Positions 8,315-17,305 of a stretch of 36,678 nucleotides of DNA are shown here, one piece after another. Position 1 is the stretch's first letter. Every line of letters begins with the position of its first letter. Origin of the DNA: an uncultured beta proteobacterium (GTDB lineage: Bacteria; Pseudomonadota; Gammaproteobacteria; Burkholderiales; Burkholderiaceae_B); assembly GCA_903821335.1 (NCBI GenBank), contig CAIJKV010000233.1:1-36678 (forward strand), written 5' to 3'. Made by a program: the position numbers and the translations under genes. The notes under the pieces are model-generated. The model was not told where the DNA came from, did no database searches, and worked only from the letters and a program-made list of their open reading frames with translations.

Positions 8315-8683
8315 ATGATCCAAATGCAGACCACGCTGGACGTGGCCGATAACACCGGTGCACGTTCTGTGATGTGTATCAAGGTGCTCGGCGGTTCCAA
8401 GCGCCGTTATGCCTCTATCGGCGATGTCATAAAGGTTACCGTCAAGGACGCAGCTCCCCGTGGGCGTGTCAAAAAAGGCGAAATCTACAACGCAGTCGTT
8501 GTGCGTACGGCCAAAGGCGTTCGTCGTAAAGACGGCTCGCTCATCCGGTTCGGTGGCAATGCCGCCGTTTTGCTCAACGCCAAACTCGAGCCCATTGGCA
8601 CTCGTATCTTCGGACCCGTTACGCGTGAGTTGCGTACCGAGAAGTTCATGAAGATCGTGTCCCTGGCGCCTGAAGTGCTGTAA
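8315..8683 (+). CDS. rplN: 50S ribosomal protein L14
   Basis: L14 lies at the subunit interface, forms bridges to 16S rRNA and binds RsfS. The 122-residue product has the full family length and begins [20 protein letters not shown], followed by [28 protein letters not shown] and ending [10 protein letters not shown]. It is the first gene of the spc operon. Here it is separated from rpsQ by about 2 kb instead of following it directly as in E. coli. Confidence 0.98.
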   Translation: MIQMQTTLDVADNTGARSVMCIKVLGGSKRRYASIGDVIKVTVKDAAPRGRVKKGEIYNAVVVRTAKGVRRKDGSLIRFGGNAAVLLNAKLEPIGTRIFGPVTRELRTEKFMKIVSLAPEVL

Positions 8684-8692
8684 GGAGCCATC

Positions 8693-9013
8693 ATGGAAAA
8701 AATTCGTAAAGGCGACGAAGTCGTCATCCTCACCGGACGCGATAAAAAGCGTCGTGGCACCGTGCTTTCACGCGTCGATGCTGATCACCTTCTGATTGAA
8801 GGGATCAATGTTGTCAAGAAACACGTGCGTCCGAACCCGATGCAGGGTACAAGCGGCGGCATTATCGAAAAGAATATGCCGATTCACATTTCGAACGTTG
8901 CACTTTTTAATCCCGCCACCGGTAAAGGTGATCGCGTCGGGATCAAAGAAGTCGACGGTCGCAAGGTTCGCGTATATCGCTCCAACGGCGACGTCGTTGG
9001 CGCTAAGGCGTAA
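8693..9013 (+). CDS. rplX: 50S ribosomal protein L24
   Basis: L24 initiates 50S assembly by binding 23S rRNA domain I. The 106-residue product opens with the KOW motif ([22 protein letters not shown]), then [20 protein letters not shown] and a C-terminal [18 protein letters not shown] site precedes the ATG and the gap from rplN is nine bases. Confidence 0.98.
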   Translation: MEKIRKGDEVVILTGRDKKRRGTVLSRVDADHLLIEGINVVKKHVRPNPMQGTSGGIIEKNMPIHISNVALFNPATGKGDRVGIKEVDGRKVRVYRSNGDVVGAKA

Positions 9014-9025
9014 GGGGCGATCAAA

Positions 9026-9565
9026 ATGGCTCGTTTGCAAGAACTGTATCAAAGCAAGATTTCCGCACAGCTCATGGAGCAGTTCGGTTACGAAAGCGTC
9101 ATGCAGGTGCCGCGCATCAGCAAGATTACCCTGAACATGGGTGTCTCTGAAGCGGTCGCTGACAAGAAAGTAATCGATCATGCTGTTTCTGATCTGACCA
9201 AGATTGCCGGTCAGAAGCCAGTCATCACCAAAACCAAAAAGGCCATCGCTGGTTTCAAGATCCGCGAAGATTACCCGATTGGTTGCATGGTGACACTGCG
9301 TGGTCAGCGCATGTACGAATTCCTGGATCGTCTGGTCGCTGTGGCTTTGCCCCGCGTCCGTGACTTCCGCGGTATTTCGGGTCGTGCGTTTGACGGTCGT
9401 GGAAACTACAACATCGGCGTGAAAGAGCAGATCATTTTCCCCGAGATCGAGTACGACAAAATCGACGTGTTGCGTGGGATGAATATCAGCATCACCACCA
9501 CCGCCAAGACCGACGAAGAAGCCAAAGCGCTGTTGACAGCCTTTAGCTTCCCGTTCCGCAACTAA
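9026..9565 (+). CDS. rplE: 50S ribosomal protein L5
   Basis: L5 binds 5S rRNA and contacts P-site tRNA and S13. The 179-residue product has the expected [16 protein letters not shown] start, [39 protein letters not shown] and the [20 protein letters not shown] motif. An AAGGGG site precedes the ATG. The length equals the E. coli protein. Confidence 0.98.
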   Translation: MARLQELYQSKISAQLMEQFGYESVMQVPRISKITLNMGVSEAVADKKVIDHAVSDLTKIAGQKPVITKTKKAIAGFKIREDYPIGCMVTLRGQRMYEFLDRLVAVALPRVRDFRGISGRAFDGRGNYNIGVKEQIIFPEIEYDKIDVLRGMNISITTTAKTDEEAKALLTAFSFPFRN

Positions 9566-9576
9566 GGGGCGCAGAC

Positions 9577-9882
9577 GTGGCAAAACTTTCAATGATCAAT
9601 CGCGATGTCAAACGCGTGAAAACGGCACAGAAATTTGCCGCTAAACGCACTGCCATTAAGGCAGTCATCGACGATTCGTCCAAGACCGACGAAGAGCGCT
9701 ACGAGGCGCGGCTGAAACTTCAGCAACTGCCCCGTGACGCTAGCCCCACACGCCAGCGTAACCGCTGTGCAATCACTGGTCGTGCTCGCGGTGTATTCCG
9801 CAAGTTCGGTCTTGGCCGCATGAAACTGCGCGAATTGGCCATGAAGGGTGAAATTCCCGGCATGACCAAGGCTAGCTGGTAG
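9577..9882 (+). CDS. rpsN: 30S ribosomal protein S14 (long, zinc-free form)
   Basis: S14 is a 30S head protein needed late in assembly. The 101-residue product is the long form: it lacks the paired CxxC zinc motifs of the short form and has [20 protein letters not shown] and [20 protein letters not shown] at its C-terminus. It uses GTG as start, 12 bases after rplE and following an AAGGGG site; no ATG fits the family N-terminus ([13 protein letters not shown]). Confidence 0.97.
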   Translation: MAKLSMINRDVKRVKTAQKFAAKRTAIKAVIDDSSKTDEERYEARLKLQQLPRDASPTRQRNRCAITGRARGVFRKFGLGRMKLRELAMKGEIPGMTKASW

Positions 9883-9893
9883 GAGAATAAAAC

Positions 9894-10289
9894 ATGAGCA
9901 TGAGCGATCCAATCGCCGATATGCTGACTCGCATTCGTAATGCGCAGCAGGTAGATAAACCAACGGTGACCATGCCCTCCTCCAAGGTCAAGGTAGCTAT
10001 TGCTGCCGTGCTTCAGGACGAAGGTTATGTCGACGGCTTCCAGATCAAGGGTACGGTTGCAAAACCTGAGCTTGAAATTACCCTCAAGTATTACGCTGGC
10101 CGCCCAGTGATCGAGCGCATTGACCGCGTCTCGCGTCCTGGCCTGCGTATTTACAAGGGCCACGACAGCATTCCTACGGTCATGAATGGCCTGGGTGTGG
10201 CCATCGTCTCCACTTCACGTGGCGTGATGACCGATCGCAAGGCACGCGCCAATGGCGTGGGCGGCGAAGTCCTGTGCTACGTGGCTTAA
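9894..10289 (+). CDS. rpsH: 30S ribosomal protein S8
   Basis: S8 binds the central domain of 16S rRNA and in E. coli represses the spc operon by binding mRNA at rplE. The 131-residue product begins [19 protein letters not shown] and ends with the conserved [30 protein letters not shown] precedes the ATG. I did not find an obvious copy of the S8-binding stem at the rplX-rplE junction by eye. Confidence 0.98.
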   Translation: MSMSDPIADMLTRIRNAQQVDKPTVTMPSSKVKVAIAAVLQDEGYVDGFQIKGTVAKPELEITLKYYAGRPVIERIDRVSRPGLRIYKGHDSIPTVMNGLGVAIVSTSRGVMTDRKARANGVGGEVLCYVA

Positions 10290-10299
10290 GGAGAACCTA

Positions 10300-10833
10300 A
10301 TGTCACGTATCGCTAAATATCCGGTCGAACTGCCTAAGGGCGTTGAGGCCTCGATCATGTCTGACATGATCACCGTGAAGGGCCCGCTCGGTACATTGAG
10401 CCAGGCACTGAACGGCGACGTTATTGTTAACCAGGACGCCGGCATGTTGTCGTTTGTCGTGGCCAATGACTCACGTCAGGCACAAGCTATGTCCGGTACG
10501 CTTCGCGCACTGGTTGCCAATATGGTCACTGGCGTCAGCAAGGGTTTTGAGCGTCGTCTCTCCCTGGTTGGTGTGGGTTACCGCGCTGCACTTCAGGGCG
10601 ACGCGATTAAATTACAACTCGGTTTTTCGCATGACGTTGTTCATCCGATGCCCGAAGGTGTGAAAGCTGAATGTCCCACTCAGACGGAAATCGTTCTGAA
10701 GGGTTCAAACAAGCAGGTTGTTGGTCAGGTGGCTGCTGAAATCCGCGCATACCGTCCGCCAGAGCCCTACAAGGGTAAAGGCGTTCGCTACGTGGGCGAG
10801 CACGTCACGATCAAAGAAACCAAAAAGAAATAA
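10300..10833 (+). CDS. rplF: 50S ribosomal protein L6
   Basis: L6 lies near the factor-binding site of the 50S subunit. The 177-residue product starts [20 protein letters not shown] and has the [22 protein letters not shown] repeat and the C-terminal [17 protein letters not shown] motif. The ATG at 10300 has GGAG seven bases upstream and matches family starts. The frame stays open upstream to 10252, but that part overlaps rpsH and is not family-like. Confidence 0.98.
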   Translation: MSRIAKYPVELPKGVEASIMSDMITVKGPLGTLSQALNGDVIVNQDAGMLSFVVANDSRQAQAMSGTLRALVANMVTGVSKGFERRLSLVGVGYRAALQGDAIKLQLGFSHDVVHPMPEGVKAECPTQTEIVLKGSNKQVVGQVAAEIRAYRPPEPYKGKGVRYVGEHVTIKETKKK

Positions 10834-10854
10834 TCGCGCAAACAAGGAAACATC

Positions 10855-11220
10855 ATGGACAAAAAAATTTCCCGTTTGCGTCGTGCGGTTCCAACGCGCA
10901 AGAAAATCGCGGAGTTGCGTTTCAATCGCCTCCAGGTTTTCCGCTCGAACCTGCATATTTACGCAAACATTATCTCGCCCGAAGGCGACCGCGTTCTGGT
11001 TTCGGCTTCGACAGTCGAGCCCGAAGTGCGCCAACAGTTGGCTGCTCAGTCTGGCCGCGGTGGCAATGCCACTGCAGCTACTCTGATTGGCAAGCGTGTG
11101 GCCGAGAAGGCAAAAGCAGCTGGCATCGAGCTGGTCGCCTTTGACCGTTCGGGTTTCCGTTACCACGGCCGCATCAAAGCCCTGGCCGATGCCGCGCGTG
11201 AAGCCGGTCTGAAGTTTTAA
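10855..11220 (+). CDS. rplR: 50S ribosomal protein L18
   Basis: L18 carries 5S rRNA into the 50S subunit together with L5. The 121-residue product has a basic N-terminus ([20 protein letters not shown]), the [20 protein letters not shown] strand region and the C-terminal [26 protein letters not shown] precedes the ATG; rpsE follows after 15 bases. Confidence 0.98.
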   Translation: MDKKISRLRRAVPTRKKIAELRFNRLQVFRSNLHIYANIISPEGDRVLVSASTVEPEVRQQLAAQSGRGGNATAATLIGKRVAEKAKAAGIELVAFDRSGFRYHGRIKALADAAREAGLKF

Positions 11221-11235
11221 GCGAGGAATAGTCAA

Positions 11236-11754
11236 ATGGCTAAAGTACAAGGCAAGAACGCTCCTGAAGAGCGGGACGACGGTCTTCGCGAAAAAATGAT
11301 CGCGGTTAATCGCGTCAGCAAGGTCGTAAAAGGCGGTCGCACCATGAGTTTTGCTGCGCTGACCGTAGTTGGCGATGGCGATGGTCGCGTGGGTATGGGC
11401 AAAGGCAAGGCACGTGAAGTGCCGGTCGCAGTCCAGAAAGCAATGGAACAGGCCCGTCGTGAACTGTTCAAAGTTTCTCTCAAAAACGGTACTGTGTATC
11501 ACACCGTGGTTGGCAAGCATGGCGCCTCCACCGTGATGATTTCACCGGCTGCAGAAGGTACTGGCGTGATTGCCGGCGGCCCGATGCGCGCCATTTTTGA
11601 GGTCATGGGTGTGCGTAACGTCGTGGCGAAAAGCCTCGGCTCAAGCAACCCCTACAACATGGTTCGTGCCACGCTTAACGGCTTGCGTGCGTCCCTCACC
11701 CCGGCGGAAGTTGCTGCAAAACGCGGCAAGTCTGTCGAAGAGATTTTGGGGTAA
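11236..11754 (+). CDS. rpsE: 30S ribosomal protein S5
   Basis: S5 contributes to decoding accuracy; changes in its N-terminal domain give spectinomycin resistance in E. coli. The 172-residue product has [20 protein letters not shown] with the double-stranded-RNA-binding-like N domain, [20 protein letters not shown], and the C-terminal [23 protein letters not shown] site precedes the ATG. The spectinomycin-loop residues look wild-type as far as I can judge. Confidence 0.98.
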   Translation: MAKVQGKNAPEERDDGLREKMIAVNRVSKVVKGGRTMSFAALTVVGDGDGRVGMGKGKAREVPVAVQKAMEQARRELFKVSLKNGTVYHTVVGKHGASTVMISPAAEGTGVIAGGPMRAIFEVMGVRNVVAKSLGSSNPYNMVRATLNGLRASLTPAEVAAKRGKSVEEILG

Positions 11755-11757
11755 GTC

Positions 11758-11943
11758 ATGGCTCAAAAACAGCTCAAAGTGACCTTGGTCCGTTCGACCA
11801 TCGGTACCAAGCAAAGCCACCGCGACACCGTTCGTGGTCTGGGTTTGCGTCGTGTCAACAGCACCAAAGTGCTGGGTGATACACCCGAAGTGCGTGGGAT
11901 GATCCGTAAAGTCGATTATCTCGTGACTGTTTCGGAAGTCTGA
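11758..11943 (+). CDS. rpmD: 50S ribosomal protein L30
   Basis: L30 is a small 50S protein that some bacteria lack. The 61-residue product shows the whole family pattern: [40 protein letters not shown] and [12 protein letters not shown]. It starts three bases after rpsE, whose last codons hold its ribosome-binding G-run. Confidence 0.97.
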   Translation: MAQKQLKVTLVRSTIGTKQSHRDTVRGLGLRRVNSTKVLGDTPEVRGMIRKVDYLVTVSEV

Positions 11944-11954
11944 AAGGAATCACG

Positions 11955-12395
11955 ATGTCCGTAACTCAACTCAATACGATCAAGCCTGCCGAAGGCTCAA
12001 CACATGCTAAGCGCCGTGTCGGCCGTGGCATTGGTTCGGGTCTTGGCAAGACTGCCGGTCGTGGCCATAAAGGTCAAAAATCCCGTTCGGGCGGCTTTCA
12101 TAAAGTCGGTTTTGAAGGCGGTCAAATGCCTTTGCAACGCCGCTTGCCCAAGCGCGGTTTCTCTTCACTGAACCAGCACTGGTATGACCAGGTCCGCTTG
12201 TCGGACTTGCAAGCCCTGCCTGTTGAGGAAGTCGATGTCCAGGTGCTGAAACAGGCTGGTGTAATCGGACAAGCCGTTCGTTACGTCAAAGTGTTTAAGT
12301 CTGGCGAACTGTCACGCAAAGTTACCCTCAAGGGCCTTTCAGTGACCGTTGGTGCGCGTGCTTCGATCGAAGCCGCTGGCGGCTCGATTGCTTAA
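11955..12395 (+). CDS. rplO: 50S ribosomal protein L15
   Basis: L15 is a late-assembly 50S protein. The 146-residue product has the glycine- and arginine-rich N-terminal extension [20 protein letters not shown] followed by [18 protein letters not shown], both diagnostic, and a C-terminal domain ending [24 protein letters not shown] precedes the ATG. secY follows after 13 bases. Confidence 0.98.
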   Translation: MSVTQLNTIKPAEGSTHAKRRVGRGIGSGLGKTAGRGHKGQKSRSGGFHKVGFEGGQMPLQRRLPKRGFSSLNQHWYDQVRLSDLQALPVEEVDVQVLKQAGVIGQAVRYVKVFKSGELSRKVTLKGLSVTVGARASIEAAGGSIA

Positions 12396-12408
12396 GACGG
12401 ATTAGAGA

Positions 12409-13737
12409 ATGGCTACAGCAGCACAGGCAACGGGTAAAGCAGGACCACGTTTCGGCGACTTAAAGCGTCGGCTCGTGTTTCTGGTGCTCGCCTTGACGGT
12501 GTACCGTCTGGGAACGCACATTCCTGTTCCGGGCATTAATCCTGATGCGTTGGCAGATTTGTTTCGTCAGAATCAAGGCGGAATTCTCGGTCTGTTCAAC
12601 ATGTTTTCGGGTGGTGCGCTGTCGCGGTTCTCTATCTTTGCTCTCGGTATCATGCCGTACATTTCTGCATCAATCATCATGCAGTTGATGACGGTGGTGA
12701 TGCCGGCGCTCGAGGCGATCAAGAAGGAAGGCGAAGCGGGTCGTCGGAAGATTACGCAGTACACCCGGTACGGTACAGTGTTGCTGGCACTGGTGCAGGC
12801 AGTAGGTATCTCTGTGGCACTAGAATCCCAGCCTAACCTGGTGATTGAAGCCGGGATGCTGTTCCGCCTGACAACGGTAGTGACACTTGTTACTGGCACG
12901 ATGTTCGTGATGTGGCTCGGAGAGCAGATCACTGAGCGCGGTCTGGGTAACGGGATTTCGATTTTGATTTTCGCTGGTATTGTTGCTGGCTTGCCTGGTG
13001 CGCTGGCTGGCTTGCTTGACCTGGTTCGCACCAATGCAATGTCAGCGCTTTCTGCACTCTTTATCGTTGCACTGGTTGTGCTGGTGACAGGTTTCGTGGT
13101 GCTGGTTGAGCGCGGGCAACGCAAGATTACGGTGAATTACGCCAAGCGCCAGGTGGGTAACAAGGTCTACGGTGGTCAAACATCGCACCTTCCACTCAAG
13201 TTGAACATGGCTGGCGTGATTCCCCCGATTTTCGCTTCGTCGATCATTTTGTTCCCTGCCACGATCGCCAGTTGGTTTTCCAGTGCGGAAAATATGCGCT
13301 GGCTGGGCGATTTGTCGGCAGCACTTGCTCCGCGTCAGCCGCTCTACATTACGCTTTACGCTTCAGCCATTATTTTCTTCTGTTTTTTCTACACTGCGTT
13401 GGTTTTTAATAGCCGTGAAACAGCAGACAACCTGAAGAAGAGTGGCGCCTTTGTTCCCGGGATTCGTCCAGGTGAGCAGACCGCGCGCTTCATTGACAAG
13501 ATTTTGATGCGCCTGACTCTTGGCGGTGCGATTTACATCACCTTGGTGTGTTTATTGCCTGAGTTCCTGGTCATGCGCTGGAATGTACCTTTTTACTTTG
13601 GCGGCACTTCATTGCTGATCATTGTTGTAGTTACGATGGACTTCATGGCGCAGGTTCAAGCCTACATGATGTCTCACCAGTACGATTCACTGCTCAAGAA
13701 GTCTAACTTCAAGAGCGCGAATCTGCCAATGAGATAA
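12409..13737 (+). CDS. secY: Preprotein translocase subunit SecY
   Basis: SecY is the channel of the Sec translocon in the inner membrane; with SecE, SecG and SecA it exports unfolded proteins. The 442-residue product has about ten membrane spans. Diagnostic stretches are [20 protein letters not shown] (first span and plug region), [54 protein letters not shown]-like residues 240-260 (here [14 protein letters not shown]) and the loop [19 protein letters not shown]. It sits between rplO and infA as usual; the ribosome site is weak (AGAG). Confidence 0.98.
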   Translation: MATAAQATGKAGPRFGDLKRRLVFLVLALTVYRLGTHIPVPGINPDALADLFRQNQGGILGLFNMFSGGALSRFSIFALGIMPYISASIIMQLMTVVMPALEAIKKEGEAGRRKITQYTRYGTVLLALVQAVGISVALESQPNLVIEAGMLFRLTTVVTLVTGTMFVMWLGEQITERGLGNGISILIFAGIVAGLPGALAGLLDLVRTNAMSALSALFIVALVVLVTGFVVLVERGQRKITVNYAKRQVGNKVYGGQTSHLPLKLNMAGVIPPIFASSIILFPATIASWFSSAENMRWLGDLSAALAPRQPLYITLYASAIIFFCFFYTALVFNSRETADNLKKSGAFVPGIRPGEQTARFIDKILMRLTLGGAIYITLVCLLPEFLVMRWNVPFYFGGTSLLIIVVVTMDFMAQVQAYMMSHQYDSLLKKSNFKSANLPMR

Positions 13738-13746
13738 GCGAGAGCA

Positions 13747-13965
13747 ATGTCAAAGGACGACGTCATCCAAATGCAAGGTGAGGTTCTTGAGAACCTTCCC
13801 AATGCAACATTCCGTGTCAAGCTAGAAAACGGCCATGTAGTACTTGGTCACATTTCGGGCAAGATGCGTATGCATTACATCCGGATTTTGCCGGGCGATA
13901 AGGTAACTGTAGAGCTCACGCCCTACGACCTGACGCGTGCCAGAATCGTATTCCGCTCTAAATAA
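13747..13965 (+). CDS. infA: Translation initiation factor IF-1
   Basis: IF-1 is a small OB-fold protein that binds the 30S A site during initiation. The 72-residue product has the standard [20 protein letters not shown] start (first part slightly divergent from the common AKEDNIEMQG), [20 protein letters not shown] and [20 protein letters not shown]. Burkholderiales often have a second infA elsewhere; this is the copy inside the spc cluster, nine bases after secY. Confidence 0.97.
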   Translation: MSKDDVIQMQGEVLENLPNATFRVKLENGHVVLGHISGKMRMHYIRILPGDKVTVELTPYDLTRARIVFRSK

Positions 13966-13998
13966 GCGGCCGGGTTACGTAAATAACAGGAGTCAACC

Positions 13999-14112
13999 AT
14001 GAAAGTAATGGCATCAGTTAAGCGGATCTGCCGCAACTGCAAGATTATTAAACGGCATGGAGTGGTGCGCGTTATCTGCACTGAACCGCGTCACAAGCAG
14101 CGTCAAGGCTAA
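13999..14112 (+). CDS. rpmJ: 50S ribosomal protein L36, zinc-binding form
   Basis: This 37-residue gene sits in the infA-rpsM gap. Translation from the ATG at 13999 (AGGAG upstream) gives [20 protein letters not shown] followed by [17 protein letters not shown]. The zinc ribbon ligands C11, C14, C27 and H32 are all present, so it is the zinc-type (C+) paralogue. Size, sequence and position before rpsM match the family exactly. Confidence 0.97.
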   Translation: MKVMASVKRICRNCKIIKRHGVVRVICTEPRHKQRQG

Positions 14113-14154
14113 CCTCGGTTAGCAATAACGCAACGTATATATCAAGGAACAGTC

Positions 14155-14520
14155 ATGGCCCGTATTGCTGGCATCAACATTCCGCCGCATCAGCACGCCG
14201 AGATCGGCCTGACCGCCATTTTTGGCATCGGTCGCACTCGTGCCCGCAAAATTTGCGAAGCTGCTGGTGTGCCCCTGTCGAAAAAGGTCAAGGATCTCAA
14301 CGACGCAGAGCTCGAGCGTATTCGTGAACACGTAGGCGTGTTCTCGGTCGAAGGTGACCTGCGCCGCGAAGTTCAGCTTTCGATCAAGCGATTGATCGAT
14401 CTGGGTACCTATCGTGGCATGCGCCACAAGCGCGGTCTGCCCGTACGCGGTCAACGCACTCGCACCAACGCCCGCACCCGCAAGGGACCGCGTCGCGCTG
14501 CTGCAAGCCTGAAGAAATAA
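14155..14520 (+). CDS. rpsM: 30S ribosomal protein S13
   Basis: S13 is in the 30S head and contacts P-site tRNA and L5. The 121-residue product starts [20 protein letters not shown], has the helix-two-turns-helix region [17 protein letters not shown], and ends with [20 protein letters not shown] and a basic tail. It begins the alpha-type group rpsM-rpsK-rpsD-rpoA-rplQ. The 42-base gap after rpmJ is too short for the pseudoknot leader that S4 binds in E. coli unless it overlaps genes. Confidence 0.98.
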   Translation: MARIAGINIPPHQHAEIGLTAIFGIGRTRARKICEAAGVPLSKKVKDLNDAELERIREHVGVFSVEGDLRREVQLSIKRLIDLGTYRGMRHKRGLPVRGQRTRTNARTRKGPRRAAASLKK

Positions 14521-14533
14521 AGAGGATTAGAAG

Positions 14534-14935
14534 ATGGCCAAAGCTTCTGCCGGCGGCGCAAATCGCGTTCGCAAAAAAGTCAAAAAGAATGTATCGGACG
14601 GTATTGCACACGTTCACGCATCTTTTAACAACACTATCATCACCATCACCGATCGTCAGGGCAATGCCCTGTCGTGGGCGACGTCAGGTGGTGCCGGTTT
14701 CAAGGGTTCACGTAAGTCCACACCGTTCGCAGCGCAGGTTGCTGCCGAAACGGCTGGTCGCGTAGCGATTGAATACGGCATCAAGACGCTCGAAGTTCGT
14801 ATCAAGGGCCCCGGTCCTGGTCGCGAATCTTCGGTGCGTGCATTGAATGCGCTGGGCATTAAGATTTCGAGCATTGCCGATATCACGCCCGTGCCGCACA
14901 ATGGCTGCCGTCCACCCAAGCGTCGTCGTATTTAA
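14534..14935 (+). CDS. rpsK: 30S ribosomal protein S11
   Basis: S11 lies on the 30S platform near the E site. The 133-residue product has [40 protein letters not shown] and the C-terminal [17 protein letters not shown]. The asparagine-glycine in HNGC is the position that forms isoaspartate in E. coli S11. An AGAGG site precedes the ATG. Confidence 0.98.
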   Translation: MAKASAGGANRVRKKVKKNVSDGIAHVHASFNNTIITITDRQGNALSWATSGGAGFKGSRKSTPFAAQVAAETAGRVAIEYGIKTLEVRIKGPGPGRESSVRALNALGIKISSIADITPVPHNGCRPPKRRRI

Positions 14936-14946
14936 GGGGAAGCCGC

Positions 14947-15570
14947 GTGGCACGATATACTGGACCCAAATGTAAACTCTCGCGCCGCGAGGGTATCGAC
15001 CTGTTTCTCAAGAGCGCCCGTCGCTCGCTTGATTCAAAGTGCAAACTTGACTCCAAGCCTGGTCAACACGGCCGCACCTCTGGTGCGCGTACGTCTGACT
15101 ACGGCCTGCAGTTGCGTGAAAAGCAAAAGATGAAGCGGATGTACGGCGTGATGGAAAAACAGTTTCGCAAGTATTTTGCTGAAGCCGAGCGTCGTAAAGG
15201 CAATACCGGCGAACAGCTGATTCAATTGCTGGAATCACGTCTGGACAACGTCGTGTATCGCATGGGCTTCGGCTCAACGCGTGCCGAGGCTCGCCAACTG
15301 GTTTCGCACCGCGCAATCGAGCTCAACGGCCACACGGCCGACATCCCGTCGATGTTGGTTAAAGCTGGTGATATCGTTGCAATTCGTGAAAAAGCCAAAG
15401 CCCAAGCTCGTATTCGCGAGTCAATGGATCTGGCTTCCGGCAACGGCATCCCGCAGTGGGTTGACGTTGATACGACCAAGCTGACTGGTACCTTCAAACA
15501 GGTTCCGGATCGTGCTGATGTCGCTCGTGATATTAACGAGTCGATGGTCGTCGAATTGTATTCGCGTTAA
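14947..15570 (+). CDS. rpsD: 30S ribosomal protein S4
   Basis: S4 nucleates assembly of the 30S body and in E. coli represses the alpha operon. The 207-residue product begins [20 protein letters not shown] and has the S4 RNA-binding domain [20 protein letters not shown] then [14 protein letters not shown] (about 97-130). It starts with GTG at 14947, preceded by AAGGGGAAG; no ATG fits. A gap of 168 bases to rpoA follows, longer than other gaps in this group. Confidence 0.98.
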   Translation: MARYTGPKCKLSRREGIDLFLKSARRSLDSKCKLDSKPGQHGRTSGARTSDYGLQLREKQKMKRMYGVMEKQFRKYFAEAERRKGNTGEQLIQLLESRLDNVVYRMGFGSTRAEARQLVSHRAIELNGHTADIPSMLVKAGDIVAIREKAKAQARIRESMDLASGNGIPQWVDVDTTKLTGTFKQVPDRADVARDINESMVVELYSR

Positions 15571-15611
15571 TCACCTGGTCTGGGGCTTACGCCTCAGGTT
15601 GTGTTGCGATG

Positions 15612-15644
15612 CCCGCTTTACCCTTTTTGGGGTTGGCGGGTTTT
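15612..15644 (+). terminator. Terminator-like hairpin between rpsD and rpoA
   Basis: CCCGC (15612-15616) pairs with GCGGG (15636-15640), and an inner ACCC/GGGT stem fits inside; four T residues follow. The short T run suggests partial termination or attenuation, lowering rpoA expression relative to rpsM-rpsD, unless the promoter overlapping it compensates. Confidence 0.4.
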
Positions 15645-15662
15645 GCAGCAATTGCGTATAGA
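15633..15662 (+). promoter_or_regulatory. Candidate internal promoter for rpoA-rplQ
   Basis: TTGGCG at 15633-15638 and TATAGA at 15657-15662 are 18 bases apart. This is a fair sigma70 match placed 76 bases before the rpoA start and overlapping the 3' arm of the terminator-like hairpin. It would uncouple RNA polymerase alpha from ribosomal protein transcription. Sequence-based only. Confidence 0.4.
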
Positions 15663-15738
15663 TTTTTTCGCCGGTTTACCGGTTTCCATCAGCCTTATCG
15701 GCGTAATGAGCCGAGGGTATTGAACAGGAATAGTCGTC

Positions 15739-16722
15739 ATGTCACAAAGTTTTCTCAAGCCACGCTCCATTGAAGTCGAGCCCGTTGGTACGCACCATGC
15801 CAAGATCATCATGGAGCCGTTCGAACGCGGTTATGGCCACACGCTAGGCAACGCACTGCGTCGCATCCTGCTGTCGTCGATGACTGGCTATGCACCGACC
15901 GAAGTTCAGATTACCGGCGTGGTGCACGAGTACTCCACCATCACAGGTGTTCGTGAAGACGTGGTCGACATTCTGCTCAATCTCAAAGGCGTGGTGTTCA
16001 AGTTGCACAGCCGTGACGACGTGACCCTTGTCCTGCGTAAGTCAGGTGCTGGCCCAGTTCTGGCCTCAGACATTGAATTGCCGCACGATGTTGAAATCGT
16101 TAATCCTGGTCACGTCATTGCGACGCTGACTGAGTCAGGCAAGCTGGAAATGCAGATCAAGGTCGAAAAAGGCCGTGGTTATGTGCCCGGTAACGTCCGC
16201 GCGCTGATTGATGATCGCGCCCACACGATTGGTCGTATCGTGCTGGATGCGTCGTTTAGCCCTGTGCGCCGTGTGAGCTACGCTGTTGAAAATGCTCGCG
16301 TTGAGCAGCGTACTGACCTGGACAAGCTGGTGCTGGATGTCGAAACCAACGGTGTGATTTCTCCTGAGGAAGCTGTGCGCCAGTCGGCACGCATTCTGAT
16401 GGATCAGATTTCCGTATTTGCCGCACTGGAAGGTGCCGGTGATTCGTACGAAGCGCCAAGCCGTGGCACGCCGCAGATCGATCCTGTTTTGTTGCGTCCT
16501 GTTGACGATCTGGAACTGACTGTGCGTTCGGCCAACTGCCTGAAAGCAGAAAATATTTACTACATCGGTGATCTGATTCAACGCACCGAGAATGAACTGC
16601 TCAAGACTCCGAACTTGGGTCGCAAGTCTCTCAACGAAATCAAGGAAGTTTTGGCTGCACGTGGCCTGACCCTTGGCATGAAGCTGGAAAACTGGCCGCC
16701 CATGGGTCTGGAACGCCCCTGA
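15739..16722 (+). CDS. rpoA: DNA-directed RNA polymerase subunit alpha
   Basis: Alpha dimerises to start RNA polymerase assembly and contacts UP elements and activators. The 327-residue product has the N-terminal dimerisation domain ([20 protein letters not shown] at 26-45, [10 protein letters not shown]) and, after a linker near 232-250, the C-terminal domain with [21 protein letters not shown]263 there corresponds to the DNA-contacting E. coli R265. AGGAA precedes the ATG. Length and order are normal. Confidence 0.99.
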   Translation: MSQSFLKPRSIEVEPVGTHHAKIIMEPFERGYGHTLGNALRRILLSSMTGYAPTEVQITGVVHEYSTITGVREDVVDILLNLKGVVFKLHSRDDVTLVLRKSGAGPVLASDIELPHDVEIVNPGHVIATLTESGKLEMQIKVEKGRGYVPGNVRALIDDRAHTIGRIVLDASFSPVRRVSYAVENARVEQRTDLDKLVLDVETNGVISPEEAVRQSARILMDQISVFAALEGAGDSYEAPSRGTPQIDPVLLRPVDDLELTVRSANCLKAENIYYIGDLIQRTENELLKTPNLGRKSLNEIKEVLAARGLTLGMKLENWPPMGLERP

Positions 16723-16790
16723 AGTTAAAATTTAGTGTGAGTACCCGCAACTGGCCCGCAGCCTAGCTGATAGAAGAGCCGGTCTAACCC

Positions 16791-16804
16791 GAGTGAAATC
16801 ACTC
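16791..16804 (+). other. Small hairpin before rplQ
   Basis: GAGTG-AAAT-CACTC is a perfect 5-bp stem with a 4-nt loop in the 105-base rpoA-rplQ gap, 23 bases before the rplQ start. It may shape ribosome access or mRNA decay; nothing more can be said. The rest of the gap shows no feature. Confidence 0.3.
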
Positions 16805-16827
16805 ATATAGATTCAAAGGAAATTATT

Positions 16828-17220
16828 ATGCGTCACGGTCATGGTTTGCGTAAGCTTAACCGCACCAGCAGTCACCGCCTTGCCATGTTTCGCAACATGG
16901 CCGTTGCACTGCTGACACACGAAGCAATCAAGACAACGTTGCCCAAGGCAAAAGAATTACGCCGCATCGTTGAACCGCTCATCACAATGGGCAAGACGCC
17001 TTCGCTGGCCAACAAGCGCCTGGCATTTGCTCGTCTGCGTGACCGCGAACTCGTGGTCAAACTGTTCGCTGAAATTGGCCCGCGCTACGCTACGCGTAAT
17101 GGTGGCTATACGCGTGTCCTGAAGATGGGACATCGCCAGGGCGACAATGCTCCGATGGCATACATGGAACTGGTTGACCGTCCGACGGCCGACGTACAAG
17201 CCGATGGCGCTGCTGAGTAA
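16828..17220 (+). CDS. rplQ: 50S ribosomal protein L17
   Basis: L17 is a 50S protein at the tunnel-exit side. The 130-residue product starts [20 protein letters not shown] and contains [36 protein letters not shown] and [28 protein letters not shown] precedes the ATG. It is the last gene of the ribosomal cluster and is followed within 30 bases by a strong terminator. Confidence 0.98.
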   Translation: MRHGHGLRKLNRTSSHRLAMFRNMAVALLTHEAIKTTLPKAKELRRIVEPLITMGKTPSLANKRLAFARLRDRELVVKLFAEIGPRYATRNGGYTRVLKMGHRQGDNAPMAYMELVDRPTADVQADGAAE

Positions 17221-17247
17221 TATCAGTCAGCCTTAAAGCTGTACTAA

Positions 17248-17275
17248 TAAAAAAGCCCCGGTAACGGGGCTTTTG
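17248..17275. terminator. Bidirectional terminator after rplQ
   Basis: AAAAGCCCCG (17251-17260), loop GTAA, CGGGGCTTTT (17265-17274): a 10-bp perfect stem including A and T runs on both sides. It ends the ribosomal cluster on + and can also stop transcription of the TRAP operon whose last gene ends at 17306 on minus. Confidence 0.92.
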
Positions 17276-17305
17276 CTATTGAGGTGTTGATCGCAAGGCT
17301 TATTG

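Noticed and set aside
8768-9592. A 274-codon open frame on minus opposite rplX and rplE.
   Set aside because: Same situation: antisense to two certain genes, composition unlike a real protein (many His, Asp and Phe from reversed codons), no domain.
10252-10299. An upstream start for rplF.
   Set aside because: It overlaps rpsH and lacks a ribosome site, while the ATG at 10300 has GGAG and the family N-terminus.
10705-11520. A 271-codon open frame on minus opposite rplF, rplR and rpsE.
   Set aside because: It lies wholly opposite strongly conserved ribosomal genes, has no recognisable domain or ribosome site, and is a typical shadow of biased codon use.
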